Both the position numbers and the translations under genes were made by a program. Of a stretch of DNA of 64,000 bases, positions 45,687 through 55,693 are shown piece after piece. Source of the stretch: Psychroserpens luteolus (lineage in GTDB: Bacteria > Bacteroidota > Bacteroidia > Flavobacteriales > Flavobacteriaceae); contig NZ_JAHVXI010000003.1 in NCBI RefSeq assembly GCF_021032705.1, forward strand, positions 1-64,000, in the 5' to 3' direction. Below the pieces are notes generated by a model. It worked only from the letters and a program-made list of their open reading frames with translations, had not been told where the DNA came from and ran no database searches. How positions within the stretch are numbered: position 1 is the stretch's first letter; every line of letters begins with the position of its first letter.

Positions 45687-47378
45687 ATGAAGTACCTAAT
45701 TTTACTTTTCTTTGTTTGCACTTTTGCTTTTGGTCAATCAGAAACGCCTTATCCTCAAGACTATTTTAGAAACCCCTTAGATATTACACTCGTACTCTCT
45801 GGTACATTCGCCGAATTACGTTCAAATCATTTTCACTCTGGTTTAGATATCAAAACACAACAACGCACAGGTCTAAAGGTATATGCTGCGGCTCAAGGTT
45901 ATGTAAGTCGTATTAAAATATCTCATTATGGCTACGGAAAAGCGCTATACATCACACACCCAAATGGTTATGTTAGTGTTTATGCACATTTAAGTAAGTT
46001 TTCTCCTAAAATTCAAAAATATATCAAAGCGTGTCAGTACGAAAAGGAAAGTTATGAAGTTGAAATGTTTCCGTCTCCCGACGAGCTTCCTATTTCATCA
46101 GATGAAGTTGTAGCCTTTTCAGGAAACACTGGAGGTTCTGGTGGTCCGCATCTCCATTTTGAAATTCGTGACAATGAAGAACGCCCTATAAACCCTATGC
46201 TCTTTGGTATTGATATAAAAGACACGAAAAGTCCTTTTCTATTGGCTGCCTATGCCTATCCAAAAGACAGAAACTCTCACGTAGATGATGAAAAAAATCG
46301 AAAAGAACTACGATTAATACCAAATAAAAATGGCGATTACAGTACAGAACCTATTGAAGCACTAGGTGATATTGGTTTTGGAATTGTGAGTTATGACCAG
46401 CAAGATCTTGCCAACAATAAAAATGGTGTAAGTAATATTCAAACATTTTATAATGGCAATAAGAGTTTTGAAATGGATTTTAAACGTTTCAGTTTTAGCG
46501 AATCTAAACACATCAATCGCTTTATAGACTTTGAAGTATTTAAAGAGAAAAAATCAAGAATTCAGAAACTCTTTGTTCAATCTGGAAACACCTTAAGCAT
46601 GCTTAAAGATGTTGACAGTTATGGTTATATAAAAGTTGAGGACAGCACTAATACGGTATATAAAGTACGAATTAGAGATTTTAAAGGGAATGAGTCATGG
46701 TTGACAATTCCAATAAAAGGAAGGCCTGCTAAAGAAATCTTAGAGGCTCCAGAATTAAAACCAGACCATTTCATCTATGCAGATCAAGTTAACGAATTAG
46801 AAAGCGAAAATATCTCAGTATACTTTCCAAAACAAAGCTTTTATGAAGATTTTTATATTGATTTTGGTGTGGATAGTGATACCTTAAAATTGCATAGAGA
46901 TGTTGTACCTATGCTTAAAAGCTACACCATCACTTATGATGTAAGTAGTTACAGTGAAGAAGATAAAAGCAAATTATTTATTGCCAAATTATACGGTTAT
47001 TATAAAAATCCGAGTTATATCAGTACGAAACGTCTTGGCGACAAGTTATCTGCAAGAACAAAATCATTAGGAACCTTTGCTCTTGCAAGAGACACGGTGA
47101 ACCCGACTATCATTCCTATTAATTTTCAGGATGGAAAATGGTTAAGCAAACTCAACTATCTGAAAGTTAAGATTGATGATGATCTCTCTGGCATTAGTAA
47201 TTACAGAGCAACTATAAACGGAAAGTGGATTTTAATGGAGTACGATTATAAAAAAGATACCTTGACCTATGACTTTGATGATAATGTCAATACAGAGACC
47301 GAAAATAATCTTAAAATAATTGTTACAGATAATGTTGGAAATAGTACTACATTTGAAGCAACCTTTTTTAGAAAATAA
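45687..47378 (+). CDS. M23 family peptidase (LytM-type), exported
   Basis: 563 residues. Signal peptide ending FAFGQ; the M23 domain is near the N-terminus with zinc motif HxxxD at 50-54 (NHFHSGLDI), H101 and HLH at 155-157 (GGPHLHFEIR). The long C-terminal part is beta-sandwich-like (LFVQSGNTLSMLKD..., IRDFKGNESWLTIP). All metal ligands are present, so activity on peptidoglycan cross-links is likely. Directly precedes the TonB-dependent receptor. Confidence 0.9.
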   Translation: MKYLILLFFVCTFAFGQSETPYPQDYFRNPLDITLVLSGTFAELRSNHFHSGLDIKTQQRTGLKVYAAAQGYVSRIKISHYGYGKALYITHPNGYVSVYAHLSKFSPKIQKYIKACQYEKESYEVEMFPSPDELPISSDEVVAFSGNTGGSGGPHLHFEIRDNEERPINPMLFGIDIKDTKSPFLLAAYAYPKDRNSHVDDEKNRKELRLIPNKNGDYSTEPIEALGDIGFGIVSYDQQDLANNKNGVSNIQTFYNGNKSFEMDFKRFSFSESKHINRFIDFEVFKEKKSRIQKLFVQSGNTLSMLKDVDSYGYIKVEDSTNTVYKVRIRDFKGNESWLTIPIKGRPAKEILEAPELKPDHFIYADQVNELESENISVYFPKQSFYEDFYIDFGVDSDTLKLHRDVVPMLKSYTITYDVSSYSEEDKSKLFIAKLYGYYKNPSYISTKRLGDKLSARTKSLGTFALARDTVNPTIIPINFQDGKWLSKLNYLKVKIDDDLSGISNYRATINGKWILMEYDYKKDTLTYDFDDNVNTETENNLKIIVTDNVGNSTTFEATFFRK

Positions 47379-47389
47379 AAAATAACCTT

Positions 47390-49867
47390 TTGAAACTAAA
47401 TATTACGCTACTTATAGCCTTGTTAGGCTTTTCATTCTTCGGAATATCTCAAACCGCAACCATAAGAGGTGTCATTTTAGACGATGCTAAATTACCAATC
47501 TCTAGTGTTAGTATAAAAGCTGGTAATGACGGAACTACAACTAATGAGAACGGATTCTACATCCTCAAAATTCCAGCTGACACTAATGTTACAGTTATTT
47601 TTACTCACTTAGGACATAAACGTGTTGAAGCAACCTTCAATTTGAAAAATGGCCAGGAGATTGAATTCAATCCAGTGATGAGTATAGAAATTGAACAAAT
47701 AACAACTGTTGTTATAAATGGTAATACAAGACAATCGGTTGATGGCGTCACTACAATTACTCCTGAAATAATAAGAACCATTAAAGGTGCTAATCCTGGT
47801 GTGGAAAATCTATTAAAAACCTTACCTGGTGTTAATATTTCTAACGAGTTAAGTACACAATACTCTGTTCGTGGTGGTAACTTTGATGAAAATCTTGTGT
47901 ATGTAAATGATATTGAAGTCTATCGTCCATTTCTTATTCGCTCTGGTCAACAAGAAGGCTTGAGTTTTGTGAATACAAACATGGTACAAAACGTAGATTT
48001 TTCGGCAGGTGGATTTCAAGCAAAGTATGGTGATAAATTGTCATCAGTTCTAGACATTACCTATAGAAACCCAGTATCATTTGGTGTACGAGCAGATGCT
48101 AGCCTTCTAGGAGGAAGCGTTACTGCCGAAGCTGTAAGTAAAGACTCTAAATTCTCTGGAATTGTAGGTTTACGCTATAGAGATAATAGCTTGTTAATTA
48201 ACTCTCTTGAAACTGAAACCAACGTAACTCCAGTTTTTGCTGATGCTCAAACCTATTTGACTTACAAGTTTAGTGATAAGTTTCATTTAAATTTCCTTGG
48301 AAATATCTCTTTAAATAAATATGACTTTCAACCAAAGAATAGGCAAACCAATTTTGGAACTTTAGATGAACCTGTAGCGCTTTTGGTATTTTATGAAGGT
48401 CAGGAAAAAGATCAGTATTTAACCACGTTTGGTGCATTTAAAGCTAATTATTTTGTTAATGATGATCTTTCACTAAAACTTATTGCTTCAGCGTATCACA
48501 CTACTGAAGAGGAATATTTTGACATCTTAGCACAATACCGTCTTGGTGAAGTTAATAGTAATATTGGTGATGAAAACTTAGGAGAAGTTGAGTTTTCCGA
48601 AGGTATTGGTTCGCAATTGACTCATGCACGAAATGATTTGGATGCTGTCATTGTTAATATTGAGCATAAAGGCGATTATAAACTCGATGAAGAAAGCACG
48701 CTAGAATGGTCTGTAAAATATACACATGAAGATATTAGAGACCGTTTGGTAGAATGGGAAGTTATTGATAGTGCTGGGTTTTCGGTACGACCTCCAATTT
48801 TTGATATCCCGAACAATCAACCCTATGAGCCATTTGAAGGTCCTCTTGTCGCGTTTCAAAATGTTAGGGCTACCAATGCTGTACAAATTGATAGGCTCCA
48901 AGCCTATGCACAATGGAGCAAGCGAACAATGCTAGGTAGTAACGAAGTGTTTTATAATGCTGGTGTGAGAATTCACAACTGGACTGTAAATAGCGACATA
49001 CCAAATCAAAATGGTGTCTCCTCCTCTACCCAAACCGTGTTTAGCCCGAGAGCTCAATTTGCAATAAAACCAGATTGGGACAAAGACATGTTGTTTCGTA
49101 TTGCAGGAGGCGTGTATTATCAACCGCCTTTTTATCGCGAATTACGAGATTCTTCAGGAACAGTTCAACCTGATGTAAAAGCTCAAAAATCATTTCATAT
49201 TGTTCTTGGAAACGAGTACAGTTTTGAGATTTGGGGTCGTCCATTCAAGTTGGTGTCTGAGGCATACTATAAAGGCTTAAGTGATGTAAATCCGTATACC
49301 TTAGAAAATGTTAGAATACGGTATCGAGCAAAAAATAATGCAAAAGCCTATGCCTATGGTGTAGACCTTCGACTTAATGGAGAATTTGTGCCAGGTACAG
49401 AAAGCTGGTTTAGTTTCGGGTATTTAAAAACCGAAGAAAATATTGATGATAGAGGTTACATTTCTAGACCAACAGATCAACGCCTGAAGTTTGGTGTGCT
49501 TTTTCAAGATTATGTGCCTAATATTCCAGATTTAAAAATGTATTTAAACCTAGTTTATAATACTGGAGTTCCAGGAGGCTCGCCAAGCTATGCAGATCCT
49601 TACGATTTCCAAACGCGTCTTCGTGATTATAAACGTGCCGATTTGGGAATTTCATATGTCATAGTTGATAAAAATAAAACGTACACATCGAAATGGAAAC
49701 AAAAATTTAAAGAACTCACTTTAGGAGTTGAGATCTTTAATATGTTTAATGCTCAAAATACGATAACCAATACTTGGGTTCGTGATGTATATAGTAAACG
49801 TCAATTTGCGATTCCTAACTTTTTAACACCACGTGTATTTAATGTAAGACTGTCTACACGGTTCTAG
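47390..49867 (+). CDS. TonB-dependent receptor with N-terminal carboxypeptidase-regulatory-like domain, TTG start
   Basis: 825 residues. TTG start (47390), 11 bases after the M23 stop; it begins MKLNITLLIALLGFSFFGISQ, a good signal peptide. Then a CarboxypepD-reg-like domain (ATIRGVILDDAKLPISSVSIKAG, about 23-100), plug (VENLLKTLPGVNISNELSTQYSVRGGNFDENLVYVND) and a 22-strand-type barrel ending VFNVRLSTRF. No SusD gene follows, so it is not a glycan-uptake SusC/D pair. Substrate unknown. Confidence 0.9.
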   Translation: MKLNITLLIALLGFSFFGISQTATIRGVILDDAKLPISSVSIKAGNDGTTTNENGFYILKIPADTNVTVIFTHLGHKRVEATFNLKNGQEIEFNPVMSIEIEQITTVVINGNTRQSVDGVTTITPEIIRTIKGANPGVENLLKTLPGVNISNELSTQYSVRGGNFDENLVYVNDIEVYRPFLIRSGQQEGLSFVNTNMVQNVDFSAGGFQAKYGDKLSSVLDITYRNPVSFGVRADASLLGGSVTAEAVSKDSKFSGIVGLRYRDNSLLINSLETETNVTPVFADAQTYLTYKFSDKFHLNFLGNISLNKYDFQPKNRQTNFGTLDEPVALLVFYEGQEKDQYLTTFGAFKANYFVNDDLSLKLIASAYHTTEEEYFDILAQYRLGEVNSNIGDENLGEVEFSEGIGSQLTHARNDLDAVIVNIEHKGDYKLDEESTLEWSVKYTHEDIRDRLVEWEVIDSAGFSVRPPIFDIPNNQPYEPFEGPLVAFQNVRATNAVQIDRLQAYAQWSKRTMLGSNEVFYNAGVRIHNWTVNSDIPNQNGVSSSTQTVFSPRAQFAIKPDWDKDMLFRIAGGVYYQPPFYRELRDSSGTVQPDVKAQKSFHIVLGNEYSFEIWGRPFKLVSEAYYKGLSDVNPYTLENVRIRYRAKNNAKAYAYGVDLRLNGEFVPGTESWFSFGYLKTEENIDDRGYISRPTDQRLKFGVLFQDYVPNIPDLKMYLNLVYNTGVPGGSPSYADPYDFQTRLRDYKRADLGISYVIVDKNKTYTSKWKQKFKELTLGVEIFNMFNAQNTITNTWVRDVYSKRQFAIPNFLTPRVFNVRLSTRF

Positions 49868-50013
49868 ATAAAGACTTTTGTTATTGCCAGCATGCTTAAT
49901 TAGCTTTTCGATTTATAGTTTCACCCATTTATAAAGACTTGACTTTTTAATCTTTTTAAAAAGACTTATTTTTATGGATAGAATTAGCTATCAACCATTT
50001 AATAAGTCTCACA

Positions 50014-51855
50014 ATGCATATCTCTAGAATCTCTTGGATTATTTTATTCTGCCTTTCCTATGTCGTATGTAATTCTCAAAATGAAATTTATGATCAAACC
50101 GCTTTGGATAGTATTTATGAACATTTCAAAGCTGATTTAGGAAATGCGAATGCTGATTCCAAGTTTTTTGAAGCCTTAGATTCCTCCATACAACGCTTAG
50201 AGGTTGATACTACCGCTGCACTTTATTATCACAAATTTGCCAATCTAAGACTTAATATGGGCCATTGGGATAGTATAGCTGAACAAATGCATAAGAATGG
50301 CTATGAACGATTAAAATCTACTGAATATCAATGTAAACTAGCGATAAGCCAATTTAATCTTACACGTTTTTCATTATTTCAAAATCATCCAAATACACTT
50401 GAACGTGCAAAACACAGCTTAGAGATTGCCAAAAAATGCGGAGAACTAGAACGTATTGCTCATGCTCAATCCTATATTGGAGCTGCGTACATTAATATAA
50501 ACGACTATAAAAATGCCTTAACAAACTTATTAGAATCTGAAAAAAATTATACTACAATAAAAGACTCGACAGGTATTGCAATGGTCAATTTAGACTTAGC
50601 AATTGTTTATACACATTTTCAAGAAGATTTAAAGTCTATTGCTGCCACTAAAAAAGCAGCAATGATATATAAAAAGGCAGGTAGAACCATGAATTATGCT
50701 GTAGCACTAATAGATATGTCTTCTACTTATTTAGATATGGAAGAAACCGATAGCGTTTTAAAGTATTTACCTGTTGCACACAAAATAGTCAAAGACAAAC
50801 ATCAGCTTGCTAATGCCTACGTATACCAACATTACGGTAATCTATATGGGCAATTAGGCAGATATGATGAAGCCATAGACAATTTAAAGACTGGTCTAAA
50901 AATTAATGAAGGTATTGATGACCGTGGCCTAAATATTAATTTCTATAGTTTCTTAGTAGACAACTACAAGAAAAAAGGTAACAATGCAATTGCCTATAAG
51001 TATGCGCTTAAATCTGATTCGGTTTCAAAACTTATTGATGACAAATACGAGAAATTAAAAAGCTTGCTAACGCTAGCGAACACAAGCCACGATGTTAATA
51101 AACATGAAGAAAGTCGTAATGCGTTTTTAGAATACATTAAACTAAAAGACAGCATTTTGGGAGCCGAAAAACAAAAAGAGGTCGCTGCTCTTGAAAAATT
51201 CTACGAAGCTGAAAAACGAGACAATCAAATCAAAATCCAACAACAGGAAAATGATCTCCTAACGACTAAAAATACCGCTGCAAATAACCGGAACATAGCC
51301 TTAATCATCTCTTTGCTCCTTCTAGCTGCCATAGCTTACGCATTGATAAATAAATTTAGATTAAAAGCGACAAAACAAGAGGCTATCACTAAAGTAACAG
51401 AATTAGAGAACGATAATCTCAATCAAAAAATTGAATATCAAAAAAGAGAACTTGCCTCTAAAGCGCTTCATATAGCTCAAAAGAATGAAATGTTAATAGA
51501 ACTCAAAGAGGATCTCACAACCATAAAAAAAGATAACACTAATAATACTAGGGTGAACCATCTGATTAACAAACTACATATTGACAAACAAATAGATGAT
51601 AACTGGGAACAGTTTACTACTCAGTTTATTGAAATGAATCCAAGTTTCTATAAAAGTATCACTGAGCTTCATAGTGACCTTACAAAAAATGATATTAGAT
51701 TGATTGCTTTATTGAAAATGAAATACGATTCAAACTCAATTGCGTCTTTACTTAACATATCACTCGAAGGTGTTAAAAAGGCGAGGTACAGACTTCGAAA
51801 AAAGCTCAATCTTTCTTCCGAAGAAAATTTAGAAAAACATATTATGAGTTTCTAA
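50014..51855 (+). CDS. TPR membrane protein with C-terminal helix-turn-helix (regulator)
   Basis: 613 residues. Signal peptide (ILFCLSYVVCNSQ), five or more TPR repeats (about 100-380; e.g. GNLYGQLGRYDEAIDNLKTGLKIN), one membrane helix (ALIISLLLLAAIAYALINKF, about 428-447), coiled coil, and a cytoplasmic LuxR-like HTH (LIALLKMKYDSNSIASLLNISLEGVKKARYRLRKKLNL). This is the Bacteroidota design of periplasmic TPR sensor fused to a DNA-binding domain. Targets unknown; the TonB receptor just upstream is one candidate. Confidence 0.87.
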   Translation: MHISRISWIILFCLSYVVCNSQNEIYDQTALDSIYEHFKADLGNANADSKFFEALDSSIQRLEVDTTAALYYHKFANLRLNMGHWDSIAEQMHKNGYERLKSTEYQCKLAISQFNLTRFSLFQNHPNTLERAKHSLEIAKKCGELERIAHAQSYIGAAYININDYKNALTNLLESEKNYTTIKDSTGIAMVNLDLAIVYTHFQEDLKSIAATKKAAMIYKKAGRTMNYAVALIDMSSTYLDMEETDSVLKYLPVAHKIVKDKHQLANAYVYQHYGNLYGQLGRYDEAIDNLKTGLKINEGIDDRGLNINFYSFLVDNYKKKGNNAIAYKYALKSDSVSKLIDDKYEKLKSLLTLANTSHDVNKHEESRNAFLEYIKLKDSILGAEKQKEVAALEKFYEAEKRDNQIKIQQQENDLLTTKNTAANNRNIALIISLLLLAAIAYALINKFRLKATKQEAITKVTELENDNLNQKIEYQKRELASKALHIAQKNEMLIELKEDLTTIKKDNTNNTRVNHLINKLHIDKQIDDNWEQFTTQFIEMNPSFYKSITELHSDLTKNDIRLIALLKMKYDSNSIASLLNISLEGVKKARYRLRKKLNLSSEENLEKHIMSF

Positions 51856-51862
51856 ATCCTTA

Positions 51863-53005
51863 TCAATCAACAAATTCCTTTAAAACATCAATCACATAGT
51901 CGACATCCGCTTTCGTATTATACTTACTAAAAGAAAAACGGATAGATGGTCGCTGCAAATGGTCATTATCAAGAATTTCAGTCAACACATGCGAATTTTG
52001 AGAACTTCCGCTTTGACACGCACTACCCTTAGAGCAAGCAATACCTTTTAAATCTAATTGAAATTGTAACAGATTAGCCTTATCTGCTGAAATAGGTAAA
52101 CACACATTAACAAGCGTGTACGTACTTTTATCTAAGTCTCCAGATTGACCGTTAAAAGTCACATTTGGAAGAACTTGCTTTAGTTTTTCGATAAAATAGG
52201 ATTTTATATCCAAAATATAAGCGGCTTCTGTTTCTAAATACTTATAAGACAAGTGCAACGCTTCATCCAATCCTACAATATTGTGAATAGATTCTGTTCC
52301 AGCTCGCAACCCTCGCTCCTGCTCACCTCCAAATATCAAAGCTCGAAGTCCGCTATTTTTCCTCAGAAAAGCAAAACCAACACCTTTTGGCCCATGAAAC
52401 TTATGAGCGCTAGCAGCCAAATAATCAATAGGAATATCTTGTAGATCCAGCTTATAATGACCTACCGATTGAACGGTATCACTATGAAATAAGGCGTTGT
52501 TAGTCTTACACAATTCTGCCACAAGCTTGAGATTTAATTTGTTCCCTATTTCGTTATTGATATGCATTAACGATACTAATTGTTTGGTTTTAGATGTCAA
52601 CAATGTTTCCAGATGAGATATATCTACATCTCCTTTGTCGTTTAGCTTTACATATTTAACTGAAATGTCATACTCCTCTCTAAGTTGGTCTATGGTATGC
52701 AAAATAGCATGATGTTCAATTTTTGAAGTGATAACCTCTGCAATTTCCAAATCTCTTACAGCACTTCTCAATACGAGATTATCGGCTTCTGTGCCACCTG
52801 AAGTGAATACAATTTCTGAAGCTGACACATTAAAATGAGATGCAATACGTTTTCTTGAAGACTCAATTAATGATTTAGATTGTCTACCATAACTATGTGT
52901 AGATGAGGGATTTCCATAGTTAGTTTTCATCACTTCGCCCATGCGATCAATGACTTCATCTCGCAGTTGGGTGGTTGCAGCATTATCAAAATAAACAGTC
53001 TTCAT
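51863..53005 (-). CDS. Cysteine desulfurase (NifS/IscS family)
   Basis: 380 residues from ATG 53005 (an upstream reading from 53035 is less likely). PLP enzyme that takes sulfur from cysteine for Fe-S clusters and thiolation. Start VYFDNAATTQLR, PLP lysine in AASAHKFHGPKG, active-site Cys in KGSACQSGSSQNSH, and RAGTESIHN. It lies 7 bases from the convergent TPR gene. Family firm; IscS- or NifS-type role open. Confidence 0.93.
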   Translation of the reverse strand: MKTVYFDNAATTQLRDEVIDRMGEVMKTNYGNPSSTHSYGRQSKSLIESSRKRIASHFNVSASEIVFTSGGTEADNLVLRSAVRDLEIAEVITSKIEHHAILHTIDQLREEYDISVKYVKLNDKGDVDISHLETLLTSKTKQLVSLMHINNEIGNKLNLKLVAELCKTNNALFHSDTVQSVGHYKLDLQDIPIDYLAASAHKFHGPKGVGFAFLRKNSGLRALIFGGEQERGLRAGTESIHNIVGLDEALHLSYKYLETEAAYILDIKSYFIEKLKQVLPNVTFNGQSGDLDKSTYTLVNVCLPISADKANLLQFQLDLKGIACSKGSACQSGSSQNSHVLTEILDNDHLQRPSIRFSFSKYNTKADVDYVIDVLKEFVD

Positions 53006-53133
53006 ATCAATTAAAATTCTGATGCAAAGATGCAACTTTCTAAGGGTTTTTAAAACTCCTTAGCTATGCGTTCAAAATTATTTGTTAAAGCGACATATTA
53101 AACAATCAAATCTTTTATTTTTGTTTAAAATCT

Positions 53134-54072
53134 ATGATAATGCGACAACTACTTTATATATGTTTAATTGGATTATTAGCTCTATCTTGTGATGATGGTG
53201 ATGTATTTGAAGTTAACCTTGAGTTTGATCAAACACTTGAGCTTTGTCTTGATGCTAATGTAGGCGACTATTTGTTATACGATACCAAGGTAGATCCTAA
53301 TGAATCGTTATCGCTACTTTTTCCAATTGCTGGTAATGACGATATTTTTAATCCGCCTTCAAATAATTACGAAAAGACTATTCCTATTAACGGTACATCG
53401 ACTATGTTCAACTATAGAACCTACAGTGGTGATCCAAACGACTTAATCTGTCAAATCATTCCAAATCCAGGTACAACTATTACTAATGATTATGCTGCAG
53501 GCTCTGGAGCTGAAGCAAAATTCGTTACATCATTTGATGATGATGATGAGGATGGTATCTTATCAGAATTTGAAGGTCGCGGCGCACAGGCTGCAGATGG
53601 CACATATCCTGATGCCATAGATACTGATGGTGATGGTATTCCTGATTATATCGACCAAGACGACGACAATGACAATATACTCACGATTAATGAAAATGCC
53701 GACCCTGATGGTGATGGTGACCCTTCTGATGCAGTAAACACAGATCTTAATTTTACTAATGGTGACACTAAACCAAACTATTTAGACAACGATGATGATG
53801 GTGACGGTGTTCCTACCATTAACGAAGATGAAAACAGTAACTCTTCATTAACTGATGATTTTGATGAAACTGGCACTGATCCAAATACTGCACGTTATTT
53901 AAATCCAAATGCTGCAGAATCCTTTACGGCTGGTGAAATGTCGGAAAATGAATACACAAGAACCATAGTTGTGACGGTAGATATCATGAATGCAAACATT
54001 AGTATTGCTAGTATTGATGACCAAACTTTAGGCACTTACACATTTACCATAACACTCCCAGAAGATAATTAA
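53134..54072 (+). CDS. Lipoprotein with thrombospondin type 3-like calcium-binding repeats
   Basis: 312 residues. Lipobox LLALSC near residue 19 (start ATG 53134, or 53140). The middle region (about 135-250) has repeated D-x-D-x-D-G motifs (DDDDEDGILSEFE, DTDGDGIPDYIDQDDDND, DPDGDGDPSDAVN, DNDDDGDGVPTINED), typical of Ca-binding type 3 repeats in extracellular flavobacterial proteins. The C-terminus is a beta domain (TIVVTVDIMNANISIASIDD). Location: cell surface or periplasm. Function unknown. Confidence 0.82.
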   Translation: MIMRQLLYICLIGLLALSCDDGDVFEVNLEFDQTLELCLDANVGDYLLYDTKVDPNESLSLLFPIAGNDDIFNPPSNNYEKTIPINGTSTMFNYRTYSGDPNDLICQIIPNPGTTITNDYAAGSGAEAKFVTSFDDDDEDGILSEFEGRGAQAADGTYPDAIDTDGDGIPDYIDQDDDNDNILTINENADPDGDGDPSDAVNTDLNFTNGDTKPNYLDNDDDGDGVPTINEDENSNSSLTDDFDETGTDPNTARYLNPNAAESFTAGEMSENEYTRTIVVTVDIMNANISIASIDDQTLGTYTFTITLPEDN

Positions 54073-54073
54073 A

Positions 54074-54625
54074 CTAGGATTTTACATTCTGAAAAATATA
54101 GACTTCTGTAGCGCCAGCGCCATATTTCTGGTAATCGGCTGCATAGTACTTCACATTATCATAGCGACTAAACAGATATTCTAATTCGGTTTTGAGAACC
54201 CCTTCGCCAACGCCATGAATAAAGACTACTTTCTGTATGCGTTTTTTTATAGCGAATTCTAACTTATGCCTTGCGGTATCTAACTGTAAGTTGAGCATAT
54301 CAAAATTATTCATATGCTTATTCTGTGTTGTGATTTGGTGGATATGCAAATCTACTTCCATTGCAGGCAGTGTTCGCGCTTTAGGTTTTACTCTTACAGA
54401 CCTAGGTTTATGTGATTGTTCCTTTTCGTTTATAACCGCATTAGTATCTGTATTCGAGAATATTTGAGAAGAAAATGATTGTGTTTTTATAACCTCTGAA
54501 GACAAAAACTCCATATCAAAACCATCTTCTGTTTCAATAGTTATCGTAGTACCAGAAATTTGTATGATGACACCTTTAATATCTTCATCTAAAACCGAAA
54601 CAAGATCACCAATTTTCAAATGCAT
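54074..54625 (-). CDS. Smr-domain protein with DUF2027-like N-terminus
   Basis: 183 residues from ATG 54625; a GTG at 54628 is also possible. N-terminal small beta domain (KIGDLVSVLDEDIKGVIIQISGTTITIETEDGFD), disordered linker, then a C-terminal Smr domain (AMEVDLHIHQITTQ, KRIQKVVFIHGVGEGVLKTELEYLF). Free-standing Smr domains are usually nucleases acting on RNA or DNA; this one is not fused to a MutS2 ATPase. Its ATG overlaps the stop of the upstream gene by one base (TGATG). Confidence 0.85.
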   Translation of the reverse strand: MHLKIGDLVSVLDEDIKGVIIQISGTTITIETEDGFDMEFLSSEVIKTQSFSSQIFSNTDTNAVINEKEQSHKPRSVRVKPKARTLPAMEVDLHIHQITTQNKHMNNFDMLNLQLDTARHKLEFAIKKRIQKVVFIHGVGEGVLKTELEYLFSRYDNVKYYAADYQKYGAGATEVYIFQNVKS

Positions 54626-54819
54626 CACTCAAGGTTTTCATTATCTGTATTGTCTTGGTCATTCTTACTCGGAATATTACGAGATATATTGTAAATACCT
54701 ACCATTAAAACAACAATACCTCCAATTAAGATATATTGATTTTGTTCCTCTTGAGCTTGAGCGTAAATGGCAATTATCCCTCCTATTAGGATTAAAATGT
54801 AGCTAAGTGTTCTCGGCAT
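54625..54819 (-). CDS. Small two-helix membrane protein
   Basis: 64 residues with two hydrophobic segments (TLSYILILIGGIIAIYA and YILIGGIVVLMVGIYNI) and an acidic tail. It is coupled to the Smr gene (one-base overlap). I do not recognise a family. Confidence 0.7.
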   Translation of the reverse strand: MPRTLSYILILIGGIIAIYAQAQEEQNQYILIGGIVVLMVGIYNISRNIPSKNDQDNTDNENLE

Positions 54820-54966
54820 TGATTTTTAAATTATCGTGTATCACTTTAATTAATCGAAAATACAATTTTAGAAACTTAATTAATAGGTCTAATCTGTTTT
54901 TTTTATCATTTTTGGTAATTGGCAGAAACTCTGTGAGCACTTATCCTTCAATTTTATTATTTTTGA

Positions 54967-55269
54967 ATGAAATTTTATAGAATGATGTCTCCAGAAGATT
55001 ACATGCTCCCTTGTATCAACAAAAAGATTTTTGGTCTTGATTGCATGGGTTGTGGTATGCAAAGATCACTCGCATTAATTCTAGAAGGAGACCTTATTGC
55101 TGCATTCTATATGTATCCAGCAATCTACAGTCTAATGGCTTTATTAGGCGTGATTTTATTAAATTACTTTAGAAATTTTAAGCATGCCTATAAAATTATT
55201 ATTACTTTGGCAATCGTAAATGCCGTTTTAATTTTAGGCAATTTCATTTATAAAACTTTTTTAAATTAA
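54967..55269 (+). CDS. DUF2752 membrane protein
   Basis: 100 residues with two membrane helices. N-terminal cysteine motif: Cys16, then GLDCMGCGMQRS with Cys26 and Cys29, the typical P-C-x(9)-C-x-x-C-G of DUF2752. Function unknown. Just upstream of the CCC-motif protein (11 bases). Confidence 0.87.
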   Translation: MKFYRMMSPEDYMLPCINKKIFGLDCMGCGMQRSLALILEGDLIAAFYMYPAIYSLMALLGVILLNYFRNFKHAYKIIITLAIVNAVLILGNFIYKTFLN

Positions 55270-55280
55270 CATATACTACC

Positions 55281-55625
55281 ATGAACGAATATCAACCACA
55301 AGAACAATTACAAAACGCAACACTAATTTTAATTTTAGGAATCCTATCTATAATAGGATGTTTCTGTTATGGAATTCTAGGGATAATTCTAGCAATTGTC
55401 GCCTTAATCTTAGCACAAAAAGCGACAAAAACATATGCGCAAAACCCAGAAATGTACCTAGGTTATCAAAATGTGAAAATTGGTAAGATTTTAGCCATTA
55501 TAGGATTGGTAATAAGTGTGATTTACTTGTGTTTAGTGATTTGGTTGATTGTTACATTTGGAATGGAAGCACTTCAAGATCAAGAATTAATGCAACAAAG
55601 ACTAGAAGAAATGATGGGACAATAA
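55281..55625 (+). CDS. CCC-motif-like membrane protein (DUF4190-like)
   Basis: 114 residues with two membrane segments. The motif IIGCFCYGILGIILAIVALILA, with cysteines in the first helix, matches the small membrane-protein family found after DUF2752 in flavobacteria. Probably one operon with the upstream gene. Function unknown. Confidence 0.83.
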   Translation: MNEYQPQEQLQNATLILILGILSIIGCFCYGILGIILAIVALILAQKATKTYAQNPEMYLGYQNVKIGKILAIIGLVISVIYLCLVIWLIVTFGMEALQDQELMQQRLEEMMGQ

Positions 55626-55640
55626 TAGATACCCATATTA

Positions 55641-55678
55641 ATAAAAAACCTCAATAGTAACTATTGAGGTTTTTTATT
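55641..55678. terminator. Bidirectional terminator between the CCC-motif gene and rocD
   Basis: 15-bp perfect inverted repeat (55643-55657 with 55661-55675) with a 3-nt loop, A-run at left and T-run at right. It lies 15 bases past the CCC-motif stop and 16 bases past the convergent rocD stop. Confidence 0.92.
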
Positions 55679-55693
55679 AATATTTAAAACTAA

